From NCBI GenBank assembly GCA_045105775.1, contig JBGCDW010000046.1, forward strand, positions 1 to 64,000: 64,000 nt of DNA. The letters are read 5' to 3'. The notes below the pieces were generated by a model, which was not told where the DNA came from, searched no databases, and saw only the letters and a program-made list of their open reading frames with translations. This DNA comes from Aureispira sp045105775. Lineage in GTDB: Bacteria > Bacteroidota > Bacteroidia > Chitinophagales > Saprospiraceae. Made by a program: the position numbers and the translations under genes. Of the stretch, positions 53,186 to 62,963 are shown piece after piece (position 1 is the stretch's first letter; each line of letters begins with the position of its first letter).

Positions 53186-53983
53186 CTACTTCAGCAGTGT
53201 CCAATTTTCATCTTCTAAGGTAGATATATTGTCCAAATTTAGCCCAGAGTAGACGACTTTGGACAAAAATAAGCCCTGTGGAGGGGCAGGAAAAATAGTA
53301 GGAGGGCGTTGCCCCGTATGGAGTGCCTGAGCAAATGCATCCACAGAAAATTTCCCTGTTCCTATGTCCATTAATTTACGGACTAGAATCCTGATTTGTC
53401 CGCGCAGAAAACGATTGGCCGTAATGTGGAAGCGCAAACGGGTGCCTTTATGGGCAGTGTACAAGGCTGCTCGCTGTACGCGACAGATCGTAGTGTTGTG
53501 TAGCTCTGGTTGGCGGCAGAAGGCCGCATAATCATCATGCTGGGCTAGTAGGGCTACTGCTGCTTGCATGGCTTCTAAATCCAACTCTTGGAGGCTATAC
53601 CAAGCACTCTGGCTCTTTAGAAAAGGATCTTTGACCAAATTGATGAAGTAATCATAGCTTCTTGCTTGGGCACTAAAACGAGCGTGTAAATTATCAGTTG
53701 TAGGCAAAATAGCAAACACAGCAATATCGGCAGGTAAGGTTTTGTTGAGAATAAAGAGTAAATCTGCTCTTAGAGGCTGTGCAAAATCAGCATGAAAAAA
53801 ATACTGGCTGGCATGTACTCCTGCATCGGTTCTACCACAGCCCAAAATAGTGACTTGTGGTAGATGTAGAATTTTGGCCAAACTATCTTCTATGACTTGT
53901 TGCACAGAGCGAAAGCCCACTTGGCGTTGCCAACCGTGGTAATGAGAACCATCATAGGCTATATGAAAGAAATAACGTTTCAA
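53186..53983 (-). CDS. truA: tRNA pseudouridine(38-40) synthase
   Basis: The 265-residue protein has the catalytic Asp in LGCGRTDAGVHASQYFFH, the opening YDGSHYHGWQRQ and the late GQIRILVRKLMDIG, typical of TruA. It isomerises uridines at positions 38-40 of tRNAs. It is at the downstream end of a - strand operon with YkvA-like and sbcD genes. Confidence 0.95.
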   Translation of the reverse strand: MKRYFFHIAYDGSHYHGWQRQVGFRSVQQVIEDSLAKILHLPQVTILGCGRTDAGVHASQYFFHADFAQPLRADLLFILNKTLPADIAVFAILPTTDNLHARFSAQARSYDYFINLVKDPFLKSQSAWYSLQELDLEAMQAAVALLAQHDDYAAFCRQPELHNTTICRVQRAALYTAHKGTRLRFHITANRFLRGQIRILVRKLMDIGTGKFSVDAFAQALHTGQRPPTIFPAPPQGLFLSKVVYSGLNLDNISTLEDENWTLLK

Positions 53984-53994
53984 TAGTGTAGAGC

Positions 53995-54483
53995 TTAAGC
54001 TTTAGAGTCTTCTATAGGATCTACAGGAACTTGTATTAATTTATGTTCCTCCTCCCATTGTAAGAATTGCTCCATTTCTTCTTCCACATTCTTATACAAC
54101 CAAGTCAAGAGTGCAATATCATCTAGCATTCCTCCAGCAATAAAATCAGGAATCAAATCTAAAGGAGACAAGACATACAATAAGGCGGCAATACTCAATA
54201 CAATATTGGCTGTAGAGACCCCCCTATATTCACCTTTGGCATAAGCGCGCACCAAGCGTGTAATACGTTCAAATTGTTCTTTAACATCTGAAGCAAACTC
54301 TTGGATAGAATCGTACTTTCTGAAATGGGAAACACTATTTTTTACCAATTGAAACAAGGCCAAAGGCTTGCTCAGAAGAGCATAAGCACGTTTGACAAAG
54401 ATTCGATAGAAAAGACTTTTAGAAACTTCGTCTTCTTGCTTAGATACTACTTTCTTTGGATTTTTTTTTCTGAATAAAGGCAT
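53995..54483 (-). CDS. YkvA/DUF1232 family membrane-associated protein
   Basis: The 162-residue protein has the YkvA signature VLSPLDLIPDFIAGGMLDDIALLTWLYKNV (shown in parts: VLSPLDLIPDFI, DDIALLTWL). It has basic N-terminal and acidic C-terminal ends. The family is of unknown function. It lies 11 bp upstream of truA and 20 bp downstream of sbcD on the same strand. Confidence 0.85.
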   Translation of the reverse strand: MPLFRKKNPKKVVSKQEDEVSKSLFYRIFVKRAYALLSKPLALFQLVKNSVSHFRKYDSIQEFASDVKEQFERITRLVRAYAKGEYRGVSTANIVLSIAALLYVLSPLDLIPDFIAGGMLDDIALLTWLYKNVEEEMEQFLQWEEEHKLIQVPVDPIEDSKA

Positions 54484-54503
54484 ATAATTAAGTTTGTTTT
54501 GGT

Positions 54504-55733
54504 CTATTCTTTAGGACGTTCTTGCATCCAACTCAACAGTTCTTTAAAACTATTTTCCAGTTGTTGAAGGGCTTCCTCCTCCAATGCACCTCCTTGTTGG
54601 GCTGCCAACCTGAACACATCAATAGCCTCCAAATCGTCCAAACTCTGCAATTGTTGGTAAGCAGTCGTATCTATAGAACGCACAGCCGTACTTAAGAGTT
54701 TCAATTGCATAATCTCGGCTGGTTTATCAGCCAAAATTTCTTCCAATTCTTCTTGCAAATGTGGCAACTGTATATCTGTTTCAATTTCTAGGCGCAGCCA
54801 AGTGTCCAACCCAGCACTAGGAGAAAGATTATGTAAATCGTTTTTGATTTTTTCTACTGATCCCTTAAAAGTACGCAATTTACGTATCAAAGGTACGGGG
54901 ACATTTCGGCTTTTTGCTATTTTTTTGCCCCCAAATTCTATTATACGAACAGATTGACTGTAATTTAGTTCGCTAAAATCTAAGGGAATCAAGGAACCCG
55001 AATACCAAATAGGGCGAGGCTTGTCCAATTGTTGTGGCCGATGCAAGTGACCCAATGCTACATAATCAAACACCTTAGAGAAACTATGGGTACTGATTAC
55101 ATCTGCATGGCCAATATGGATAATATCAGGGCGTTCACCACGCTCTCCACCAGCCGCATAAAGATGCCCCGTCACCATCAACGGAACATTTTCGGTGGCA
55201 TAAGGAGCTATTGCCTTTGCTATTTCTTCATAATGTTGGTGAATACCAGCCTTGAGCCGTTCTATACCTCGGTCATAATCTTCGCCCGCTACACTTTGGC
55301 GTACATCTCGATCTCTCAAATAAGGCACAGCCGCCACAACAGCCTGCAAAACGCCCGTTTTGGGGTGTCGAATAGGAATGATTTGTTCCGTTCTATCTTC
55401 AGGAATATTACCCACCACAAAAACAGACAAATTACCCAGCAGTTTTTTGGTAGCATCCAGCATATTGGCCGAGTCATGGTTGCCTGCTACGACTACTACG
55501 GATTGGCAAGGAGTCGTTTGGAGTTGTTGCAGAAAGTCATAATACATTTGACGGGCATAATTGGGCGGATTGTCGGTGTCAAAAATATCGCCTGCTATAA
55601 TTAAGAGTTCAATGTTTTGCTGTACGACCAATTCCAACAACCAATCTAGTGCTGCCTTATGTTCCTCCTTCCTAGTTTTATGAAAGAGTTTTTGGCCTAA
55701 ATGCCAATCTGCGGTGTGCAATACGTTTAGCAT
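54504..55733 (-). CDS. sbcD: Exonuclease subunit SbcD
   Basis: The 409-residue protein has the Mre11-type phosphoesterase motifs TADWHLGQKLFH, IIAGDIFDTDNPP, VVAGNHDSAN, VTGHLYAAGG and ALGHLHRPQ. With SbcC it forms a DNA end-processing nuclease. Its ATP-dependent partner sbcC is not adjacent in this window: both neighbours are other genes. Confidence 0.93.
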   Translation of the reverse strand: MLNVLHTADWHLGQKLFHKTRKEEHKAALDWLLELVVQQNIELLIIAGDIFDTDNPPNYARQMYYDFLQQLQTTPCQSVVVVAGNHDSANMLDATKKLLGNLSVFVVGNIPEDRTEQIIPIRHPKTGVLQAVVAAVPYLRDRDVRQSVAGEDYDRGIERLKAGIHQHYEEIAKAIAPYATENVPLMVTGHLYAAGGERGERPDIIHIGHADVISTHSFSKVFDYVALGHLHRPQQLDKPRPIWYSGSLIPLDFSELNYSQSVRIIEFGGKKIAKSRNVPVPLIRKLRTFKGSVEKIKNDLHNLSPSAGLDTWLRLEIETDIQLPHLQEELEEILADKPAEIMQLKLLSTAVRSIDTTAYQQLQSLDDLEAIDVFRLAAQQGGALEEEALQQLENSFKELLSWMQERPKE

Positions 55734-55742
55734 AATATTTAA

Positions 55743-57257
55743 TTAAAGATTCAAATCATAAACCTCCTGATATTTTTCACGCATATATGCCATAAAAAAG
55801 CTCAAATCCAAGCCTTTGCCTGTTGCCAATTGGCACAACTCTTCAGAAGTATAATATTGTCCATATTGATGAATATGTGTTCTCAACCAAGCCAATAAAT
55901 TCGTGCAATCCCCTTGTTCAATTTGTTGCTCCAATGCAGGAATATCCTTTTTGGCTTGCGCATAAAACTGTGCCGCATAAAAACTACCCAAGGAATAGGT
56001 AGGGAAGTAACCAAACAATCCTTCTGCCCAGTGAATATCCTGCAACACTCCTCGTTTGGCATCAGGCACCTCAACCCCTAAATACAATTTGTATTTCTCA
56101 TTCCAAATCGTTTCCAAATCTTCTACCTGGTAGGTTTTTTCCATCAAACCTTTCTCAATTTCATAACGCACCAATACATGCAAATGATAGTGCAATTCAT
56201 CGGCTGTAGTACGGATAAAATTAGGAGTAACTTGATTAATACCTTTGTAAAAGGTCATTAAATCAATGTCTTGTAATTGTTCTGGAAAATAATTGCTAAA
56301 ACGCTCCAAATTGGCTTGCCAATACGCCTTGCTCAATCCTACATGGTTTTCCCAAAGACGCGATTGTGATTCGTGAATACCCAATGAAGTCGCCATGCCC
56401 AAAGGCAAACCATATTGTTCGGCTGGCAAGCCCATTTCATACAGCGCGTGCCCCCCTTCGTGAATACAACTGCCAATCATATCCATAGGATTATTCGCAT
56501 CAATGCGCGTGGTGACGCGCACATCATTGGGCGATAAGCTCATGGTAAAGGGGTGCTCAGAACGATCTTGGCGGCCCGCCTCAAAATCAAAGCCCATTTG
56601 AGCAAGCAAGTCCAAACCTAGTTGCCATTGTTGGTCTTCCTCATAAGGTTGGCTCAAGAATGCGGCGTTACTTGCCGTGCCTTGCTCTTTGATAGCTAGG
56701 GCAAAGGGAACCAATTGCTCTTTGACATCTCTGAACAGTTGATCGAGTTGCTTGACCGTTGCGCCACGTTCGTATTCATCTAGTAGTGTATTGTAAGGAT
56801 GCTCCTCATACCCCAAGTATTCTACTTTTTGGTGGAGCAATTGAATAACCTCGTTCAAGGCATCTTTATAAATCCCAAAATCATTGGCTTCGCGGGCGGC
56901 AATCCAAGCTTGATAAGCTTTGGTTTTGGCACTAGAAAAATCACGGACAAAACTTGTTGGCAATTTGGCCGAGCGATTGTATTCTTTTAGGCTCAAGGCA
57001 ACATTGGCCGCTTGTTGGTCGTCCAGTTGTGCTGTTTGTTGTTGTAATTGGTTGAGCAAAGCACCTAATTGGGGATCGGTAGCATATTCATGTGCCAAAC
57101 CAGCTAAGGTGGCAATTTGTTGGCCGCGTAGAGCCGCGCCTTTTTTTGCTCCATTCACTTCATTGTCCCAGTGCAAAAGTGATAAGGCACTGTTGACATC
57201 TTGTACTTTTTGCAAGTGTTGTACGTAATCTTGATAGGATTTTTCTATAGTATTCAT
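55743..57257 (-). CDS. M32 family carboxypeptidase (Taq type)
   Basis: The 504-residue protein has the zinc motif CIHEGGHALYEMG and a typical M32 fold, with a long helical N-terminal half and GIHESQSRLWEN downstream. It removes C-terminal residues from peptides with broad specificity. The stop is 9 bp before the sbcD start. Full length for the family (about 500). Confidence 0.93.
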   Translation of the reverse strand: MNTIEKSYQDYVQHLQKVQDVNSALSLLHWDNEVNGAKKGAALRGQQIATLAGLAHEYATDPQLGALLNQLQQQTAQLDDQQAANVALSLKEYNRSAKLPTSFVRDFSSAKTKAYQAWIAAREANDFGIYKDALNEVIQLLHQKVEYLGYEEHPYNTLLDEYERGATVKQLDQLFRDVKEQLVPFALAIKEQGTASNAAFLSQPYEEDQQWQLGLDLLAQMGFDFEAGRQDRSEHPFTMSLSPNDVRVTTRIDANNPMDMIGSCIHEGGHALYEMGLPAEQYGLPLGMATSLGIHESQSRLWENHVGLSKAYWQANLERFSNYFPEQLQDIDLMTFYKGINQVTPNFIRTTADELHYHLHVLVRYEIEKGLMEKTYQVEDLETIWNEKYKLYLGVEVPDAKRGVLQDIHWAEGLFGYFPTYSLGSFYAAQFYAQAKKDIPALEQQIEQGDCTNLLAWLRTHIHQYGQYYTSEELCQLATGKGLDLSFFMAYMREKYQEVYDLNL

Positions 57258-57290
57258 AATTAAAAAAGAAAATGCACGGTAATAAAAGGA

Positions 57291-57689
57291 TTAGAAGGTT
57301 TGGCGGGTGCCATGTATGAGAACACAGCTCCAACCCAACATAAAAAACACGCCTCCAATGGGCGTAATAGGGCCTATGATTTTGGTCCATTCGGCCAAGC
57401 CCAATAAATCTTTGCAAGCCAACAAATAAATGGAACCCGAAAAGCATAAAATACCCAATACAAAAAGGAATCCTGCTCGATGCAGCCAAGCACCTGCATG
57501 CTTACCTTCACTCAAGCCCACACAAGCCAATATCCCAATTAAATGATAAAAATGATACTGAATACCTGTTTGGTAAGTCGATAATTGTGCCGCACTGAGT
57601 TGGGGCTTTAGGGCATGTGCGCCAAAAGCACCCAATACAACGGCTAATATACCCAGCAACCCTGCAAGAATTAACAATGTGTTTTTCAT
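57291..57689 (-). CDS. DUF423 (YgdD-like) inner-membrane protein
   Basis: The 132-residue protein has four hydrophobic segments and the family opening LAVVLGAFGAHALKP, then TGIQYHFYHLIGIL. The function of DUF423 is unknown. It lies 33 bp upstream of the carboxypeptidase gene on the same strand. Confidence 0.88.
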   Translation of the reverse strand: MKNTLLILAGLLGILAVVLGAFGAHALKPQLSAAQLSTYQTGIQYHFYHLIGILACVGLSEGKHAGAWLHRAGFLFVLGILCFSGSIYLLACKDLLGLAEWTKIIGPITPIGGVFFMLGWSCVLIHGTRQTF

Positions 57690-57708
57690 GATTATGACGA
57701 TTTATTTT

Positions 57709-58332
57709 TTATTCTTCCAAAACACCTAATCCCTCTCTAATAAGTATAGGTGTATTGTCTGTGCAGTCTACTACAGTAGAAGGCTGGTTGCCACCAAAAC
57801 CACCATCAATAATCAAATCTACTTGATGCTTGTACTGTTCGTAAATTTCTTCAGGATCGGTTGGATAAGGAGTAATATCATCGGGCATAGAGATAGAGGT
57901 AGACATAATCGGATACTCTAATTGCTCTAACAAATGGCTCACAATAGGACTGTTAGGCACCCTGATTCCCACTTGCTTTCGATTGTTCTTGAGCATTTTG
58001 GGTACTTGATTGCTTGCTTTGAGAATAAACGTGAACGGGCCAGGCAAGTTCTTACGCATAACTTTGTAAATATTGCTGCTAAATGGCTTGGTATAAAAGG
58101 CAATATTGCTCAAATCGGGACAAATAAACGAAAAATTGGCTTTGCTGGGCTTCACACCCTTTATTCTACAAATACGTTCTACGGCCTTGTTATTGGTAAT
58201 ATCACAGCCCAAACCATAAATAGTATCGGTAGGATAAATAATAACACCTCCCTTTTGGATAATCTCCAGAGCTTGTTTGATTTTGCGTCCCTCTGGGTTT
58301 ACGGGATGAATACGAAGTAAGGTTGCAGGCAT
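57709..58332 (-). CDS. Sua5/YciO-family threonylcarbamoyl-AMP synthase-like protein
   Basis: The 207-residue protein has the Sua5/YrdC fold: GGVIIYPTDTIYGLGCDI, RIKGVKPSKANFSFIC, LPGPFTFILKAS, VGIRVPNSPI, and the late PSTVVDCTD. The family makes threonylcarbamoyl-AMP for t6A in tRNA; the YciO branch is related but of uncertain activity. The KPSKANFSFI variant of the usual KRP..PL motif places it closer to YciO. Confidence 0.85.
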   Translation of the reverse strand: MPATLLRIHPVNPEGRKIKQALEIIQKGGVIIYPTDTIYGLGCDITNNKAVERICRIKGVKPSKANFSFICPDLSNIAFYTKPFSSNIYKVMRKNLPGPFTFILKASNQVPKMLKNNRKQVGIRVPNSPIVSHLLEQLEYPIMSTSISMPDDITPYPTDPEEIYEQYKHQVDLIIDGGFGGNQPSTVVDCTDNTPILIREGLGVLEE

Positions 58333-58361
58333 AAATAAAATGGAATTAAGGTGGAGATAAA

Positions 58362-59162
58362 TTAAATGATTGGAAGTTGGAGTTGTCCCTGAAAAACTTG
58401 TTCAGCAGGCCCACAAAGCCAAATATTGATAAATTGCTCTTTTTCTTGTTGATAGCGAATGACCAAGTTTCCGCCTTTGGTCTGTATATCGACCGAGTTA
58501 GGATTGTTGTTGTTATTATGAGAAAGATGATACGCCAATGCGGCAGCCGTTACCCCTGTGCCACAAGATAAGGTTTCTGCTTCTACACCACGCTCATAAG
58601 TGGCGACATAAAGCTGATTGGGGGCTTTTATTTCTATAAAATTGACATTGGTGCCTTCTGCCTTATAGGGGGAGCTGTAACGAATAGCACGGCCTTGTTC
58701 GTACACATCTACACCGTCCAATTGATCCACAAATTCCAAGTAATGGGGCGAGCCCGTATCCAAAAATAAAGCAGACTGCCCATAGTTGACAGTATTTACC
58801 GTACTCATTTTTAGTTCGATATAATCAGGAGCCACTACTTGTGCTTCATGTGGCCCATCTACTGCCAAAAAGTAGGCATTGGAAGCAGGCAGCATACCCA
58901 AAAAATGAGCAAAAGCCACCAAACAGCGTCCACCATTGCCACACATGCTACTAGGCTGCCCATCGGCATTAAAATAAACCATTTCAAAATCAAACCCTTC
59001 TTTTTCTTGCAGCAGCATCAACCCATCGGCACCCACTCCAAATCTGCGATCACACAACCAAGCAATTTGAGGCGTAGAAAGGGTATTATAACGCTCATCT
59101 CTATTGTCCAAGAGTACAAAATCATTTCCTGTACCTTGGTATTTATAAAAGGAAATTTTCAT
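58362..59162 (-). CDS. dapF: Diaminopimelate epimerase
   Basis: The 266-residue protein has both active-site cysteines: MCGNGGRCLVAF and LSCGTGVTAAALAY, plus the N-terminal YQGTGNDFVLLDNRD. It converts LL- to meso-diaminopimelate in lysine and peptidoglycan synthesis. Full length. Confidence 0.95.
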   Translation of the reverse strand: MKISFYKYQGTGNDFVLLDNRDERYNTLSTPQIAWLCDRRFGVGADGLMLLQEKEGFDFEMVYFNADGQPSSMCGNGGRCLVAFAHFLGMLPASNAYFLAVDGPHEAQVVAPDYIELKMSTVNTVNYGQSALFLDTGSPHYLEFVDQLDGVDVYEQGRAIRYSSPYKAEGTNVNFIEIKAPNQLYVATYERGVEAETLSCGTGVTAAALAYHLSHNNNNNPNSVDIQTKGGNLVIRYQQEKEQFINIWLCGPAEQVFQGQLQLPII

Positions 59163-59194
59163 TGTTTGTTGAATTCATCTACAAAGTAGGGTAA

Positions 59195-59237
59195 TACAAA
59201 AGCCCGTCATTTCTATACAATAAGAAATGACGGGCTT
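59195..59237 (-). terminator. Terminator of the DUF3299-like lipoprotein gene
   Basis: The stem AAGCCCGTCATTTCT (59200-59214) pairs perfectly with 59223-59237, and a short T-rich stretch follows on the - strand. It lies between the lipoprotein stop (59295) and dapF. Confidence 0.75.
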
Positions 59238-59294
59238 AATATAATATTTTGTGCAGTAATAAAGTAATTATTTTGTCAACACAAAAAAGTATTA

Positions 59295-59942
59295 CTAATT
59301 CATAACCAATGTTACATCTTCAATAATATAAGGCAGTTTCATCAAATCCTCATCATTCAACTTTAAGCGGCCGCGAACCGTGATTTTTTTAGTCGTATAG
59401 TTGATGGGATCTTTGGGGAATGCTTCCATAACAGATTCGCTGCCAGCTCCTCCACAGAAAAAGCAAGAGGCTAGAGGAAAAGCAGAAAACATAAACTTAT
59501 CGCCCTGATCATTTACATCTCCCATTGCGTCTGCTGCAATGTTATGAGGAATGATAAATCCTTCTACTTCAATTATTTGCCCTTCATAGCTTCGAATAAG
59601 TTCTGTGAACTTAGGTCTAAAAACCACATCATCTACCGCTTCATCAAATGAAATTTTAAATTTCAACTTTAGCAAGTCTTCCCAAACACCTGTAGGCTGC
59701 ATTTCTTCTTCTACTGCAAACTTACCTTCGTTGGGAGCGGTAAATGCCTCGCCAAAATCTGTTTTACTGTAGCCTGCTGCATACACCGTTTCTTCTTCGT
59801 TTTCGTTTCCTCGGTTAGAGGATTGGAGCACTTTTTCGGATATGTTCGCTGGCGAATCCTCTAGTAAGCCCTCTACCCATTGGGATTGAAAACAAGCTAA
59901 CAGACTCGCAATTACTACCATTAATCCTATTACTTTCAACAT
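59295..59942 (-). CDS. Lipoprotein resembling DUF3299
   Basis: The start at 59942 (MLKVIGLMVVIASLLACFQSQW) gives a lipobox LLAC; 59960 is possible but adds little. The 215-residue protein has a C-terminal domain with VEGFIIPHNIA, ASCFFCGGAGSESVMEAF and ITVRGRLKLN, close to the DUF3299 pattern, with a CxxC-like FCG pair. Function unknown; probably periplasmic. Confidence 0.7.
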   Translation of the reverse strand: MLKVIGLMVVIASLLACFQSQWVEGLLEDSPANISEKVLQSSNRGNENEEETVYAAGYSKTDFGEAFTAPNEGKFAVEEEMQPTGVWEDLLKLKFKISFDEAVDDVVFRPKFTELIRSYEGQIIEVEGFIIPHNIAADAMGDVNDQGDKFMFSAFPLASCFFCGGAGSESVMEAFPKDPINYTTKKITVRGRLKLNDEDLMKLPYIIEDVTLVMN

Positions 59943-60407
59943 AGTTTTTTTGTTAATCATACTTCAAGATGAAAATACATCTAGTTGGTAATCAGTTGGA
60001 TGCAAGGTTTTGTTTGTAGTTAAAGGTGAAAAATGAGTTGCAAATGAACGCCTACGCATCGTTAACTGGTACACGAAGTATTACATTAAAATATACCCTC
60101 GGGAAGTAATTTTCAATAGAAAATATACAACTAATTCACAGAAGTAGAAGTACTCCTAAAGGTATTTTTTAGAAAGATGCTTCTTGTAGAAGAAGCATTA
60201 ATTAAACCTCAAAGATACATCTTCCGTTCTATTATGCTAATGGATTTACTTTTTTTTAACACTATTGGCAGCCAGACTCACCTGTAATAGCCTGTTGTAT
60301 TTATATGGATAAAAAGTAATTGTTTGGAGTAAGAAATTCAATACAATATATTCTTTGTTGGTCTTACTAAAACGCCAAAGACGAGACGTTATTGGATGCT
60401 AACAGCA
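59943..60407. other. Intergenic region with hairpin and promoter box
   Basis: This 465-bp stretch has no gene. ATGCTTCTT (60177-60185) pairs with 60190-60198, possibly the fmt terminator, and a - strand TATCTTTG box is at 60210-60217. Confidence 0.5.
60210..60217 (-). promoter_or_regulatory. -7 element upstream of the DUF3299-like lipoprotein
   Basis: The - strand reads TATCTTTG. It would give a leader of about 260 nt containing the hairpin at 60177-60198. No -33 TTTG at normal spacing. Confidence 0.4.
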
Positions 60408-61334
60408 TTATTCTACCTGATTATTATCAATTTGATACCCATTTAGGAAACTTTTAACATCCATGCGTTTGCGCTTGGTCAATTGGACATCCAAAAGCTG
60501 CACAAAACCATCTTGCGTAGCAATTTTGAGGTAGCGTTTGCCATCGCTGTGAATACTTCCTACAGGATATTCGTGCGTGACCAATTCTTTTTGACTGCGA
60601 AAAATTTTGAGTTTGGTACCATCCAACAGTGTCCAAGCTGTAGGGACAGGGCTCATGCCGCGAATAAAGTTGTGGACTTGAGCCGTACGTTGGTCAAAAT
60701 TGATTTTGCAACCATCGTGAAAGACTTTGGGGGCATGGCTCATAGCAGCGTCTACTTGTGGCGTAGACTGGGCGGTACCTGCTTCCACGGCACGAACACT
60801 TTTGAGTGCCAGTTGAGCACCCAGATGCATCAAGCGTTCGTACACGTCCCCTGTGGTTTCATTTTCGCCTATGGGCGTGCTGGATTGGAACAGAATATCG
60901 CCTGTATCAATTTCATGTTTGAGCTGAAAGCTACTCACACCTGTTTCTGTTTCTCCATTGATAACCGCCCAATGAATAGGGGCTGCACCACGGTATTTGG
61001 GCAGGAGCGAACCATGTATATTCATCGTACCCTGTGGAGGCATATTCCAAACACTTTCAGGCAACATCCTAAAGGCGACCACTACTTGTAAGTCGGCTTC
61101 CAAGGCACGCAGTTCTTCCTGAAAAGAGGCGGCTTTGAGGTTTTTGGGTTGTAAAATATTTAAGCCTTTTTCTACAGCAAATTTTTTGACAGCAGATTGT
61201 AGCAGCTTTTTGTTGCCGCGCCCGCCCCATTTGTCAGTAGCAGTAATCACGCCCACAATGTTATAACCTTCTTCTAATAAGAGTTCTAAGGTCGGAACGG
61301 CAAACTCTGCTGTCCCCATAAAAACGATTTTCAT
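60408..61334 (-). CDS. fmt: Methionyl-tRNA formyltransferase
   Basis: The 308-residue protein has the N-terminal FMGTAEFAVPTLELLLE, the formyl-THF site NIHGSLLPKYRGAAPIHWAV with catalytic residues Asn, His and the later Asp (HEIDTGDIL), and a C-terminal OB-like domain. It formylates initiator Met-tRNA. It is 43 bp downstream of an unknown membrane protein gene. Confidence 0.95.
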   Translation of the reverse strand: MKIVFMGTAEFAVPTLELLLEEGYNIVGVITATDKWGGRGNKKLLQSAVKKFAVEKGLNILQPKNLKAASFQEELRALEADLQVVVAFRMLPESVWNMPPQGTMNIHGSLLPKYRGAAPIHWAVINGETETGVSSFQLKHEIDTGDILFQSSTPIGENETTGDVYERLMHLGAQLALKSVRAVEAGTAQSTPQVDAAMSHAPKVFHDGCKINFDQRTAQVHNFIRGMSPVPTAWTLLDGTKLKIFRSQKELVTHEYPVGSIHSDGKRYLKIATQDGFVQLLDVQLTKRKRMDVKSFLNGYQIDNNQVE

Positions 61335-61377
61335 GTATAAATATTCTTTTTAGTGCTGTTGATAATAGAGCGCGTGT

Positions 61378-61980
61378 TTAGGAAGTCATAATTGCTATAA
61401 AAACAAAGATTCCTATGAGACCCAGTAGGGCTAATCCGCCCCAAATTATACTGAATATAAGTAATAAAGAAAGATTGGCCACTAATGCCCAAATAAATAA
61501 ACTCAAAAAGCCTAACAAGTGAACTAATAAAATTCCCATTCCTAGCACAAAGGCAACACCTGCAATAATTCCTGAACCATAGGATATAAATCCAAATACA
61601 GCACCTAGTGTTATCCAAATAAGAGCAATAATAGACCCTGCAATAAACCATCCTATTCCCCCTGTTAGACCTCCAATAATAAAAAGTGCAGGAGCTATCA
61701 AAAGAATAATTAGCAAGGCGAGCAAGCCCAATATTATCGAACTCATGCCGCTGTTTAAAGCTTCTTTTGTTGTCAAAGATGTTCTATTTCTTTTGAAGCG
61801 GAAGGCTGAATGATACTTTTGCTTCTTTTTTCGTTTTTTTGCCTTCTTTTTCTTGGCAGGAGGAGGAGCGGTATTATTGGTAGTGGAGGGGGTATTGGAA
61901 TACACCAAATTGGCATAACTGTGGGTGCAATTTCCACTTATTATTAATAACAAAAGAATAGTAAGAACTTTGAAAGACAT
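61378..61980 (-). CDS. Polytopic membrane protein with Lys-rich segment, unknown
   Basis: The 200-residue protein has a signal-like first segment (residues 1-22), a highly basic region (about 43-75, KKKKAKKRKKKQK), then four hydrophobic helices to the C terminus, Ile/Leu/Gly-rich. No family recognised. It is 43 bp upstream of fmt on the same strand. Confidence 0.65.
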   Translation of the reverse strand: MSFKVLTILLLLIISGNCTHSYANLVYSNTPSTTNNTAPPPAKKKKAKKRKKKQKYHSAFRFKRNRTSLTTKEALNSGMSSIILGLLALLIILLIAPALFIIGGLTGGIGWFIAGSIIALIWITLGAVFGFISYGSGIIAGVAFVLGMGILLVHLLGFLSLFIWALVANLSLLLIFSIIWGGLALLGLIGIFVFIAIMTS

Positions 61981-62281
61981 AGGCTATATCAGATTGGTGA
62001 TAGAATAACAGCAATAGTAGGGCACAACAAACATTGCGCCCTACTAATAAAACTATATCAACAAGTCAATAGGTTGGAGAAACGTACCACTTTAACTATT
62101 CTAAGACTATAAATGGTTATCACGAATAAAGTTGTATGGTTCGCTGTAGCATTTTTTCCTTTATCTGCATCATCGAAAGACGCACAGCCTCTCCGAGGAT
62201 GTACGTTTTCGCTTCTTTGTTAAAGATAAAAATCAGAACAGCTCTCTTTTCATAAATTCTATTCGGGATAACCATTATAGT
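61981..62281. other. Intergenic region with one palindrome
   Basis: This 301-bp stretch has no gene. It contains the hairpin 62015-62046 of the dispersed palindrome family and nothing else that I can identify. Confidence 0.55.
62015..62046. repeat. Palindrome of the GGGC-GCAA family
   Basis: TAGTAGGGCACAA (62015-62027) pairs with TTGCGCCCTACTA (62034-62046) with one A-C mismatch. The core resembles those at 53071-53091 and 62974-62997. Confidence 0.75.
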
Positions 62282-62950
62282 TTATAGTATTTTTTCTATG
62301 CCAACTTGTTTGAGGCGATGAATCATGTCTTTTGGGTCTTCTGCTTTGAATACAGCCGAGCCTGCTACCAGTACATCGGCACCCGCCTGCAAGAGTACTT
62401 CTGCATTTTGCAAGCCCACCCCTCCGTCAATTTCAATTTTGGTACTTAAATTACGTTTCGTAATCTCTTCCTTCAGATCGCGTACTTTTTGCAAGGTAGA
62501 ATAAATGAATTTTTGTCCTCCATAACCAGGATTCACAGACATTAAACACACCAAATCAATATCCTCCAAAATATCAAAGAGTAAATCTACTCTGCTGTGT
62601 GGGTTGAGGGCTACCCCTGCTTTGGCTCCTGTCGCTTTGATTTGTTGCATAACGCGATGCAAGTGGTTACAAGCCTCATAATGAACGGTAATAATATCTG
62701 CTCCAGCTTTTGCAAATTCTTCTATGTGCTGCTCGGGATGCTCTATCATTAGATGACAATCCATTATTTTGTCTGTCAATGGCTTAATGGCTCTTAGCAC
62801 AGGAAAACCAAAAGAAATATTGGGCACAAAACGCCCGTCCATTACATCCACATGTATCCAGTCTGCTTCACTTTCATGTAGCATTTGCATATCGCGTCCC
62901 ATATGCGCAAAATCTGCCGCCAAAATAGAAGGTGCTATTAAGTGTTTCAT
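62282..62950 (-). CDS. rpe: Ribulose-phosphate 3-epimerase
   Basis: The 222-residue protein has APSILAADFAHMG, the metal-binding HVDVMDGRFVPNISFG, HLMIEHPEQHI, VNPGYGGQKF and EIDGGVG. It interconverts ribulose 5-phosphate and xylulose 5-phosphate in the pentose phosphate pathway. The ATG at 62950 (MKHLIAPSIL) was preferred; 62956 is an alternative. The conserved 90-bp repeat lies directly before it. Confidence 0.95.
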   Translation of the reverse strand: MKHLIAPSILAADFAHMGRDMQMLHESEADWIHVDVMDGRFVPNISFGFPVLRAIKPLTDKIMDCHLMIEHPEQHIEEFAKAGADIITVHYEACNHLHRVMQQIKATGAKAGVALNPHSRVDLLFDILEDIDLVCLMSVNPGYGGQKFIYSTLQKVRDLKEEITKRNLSTKIEIDGGVGLQNAEVLLQAGADVLVAGSAVFKAEDPKDMIHRLKQVGIEKIL

Positions 62951-62963
62951 AGTCATAACGATA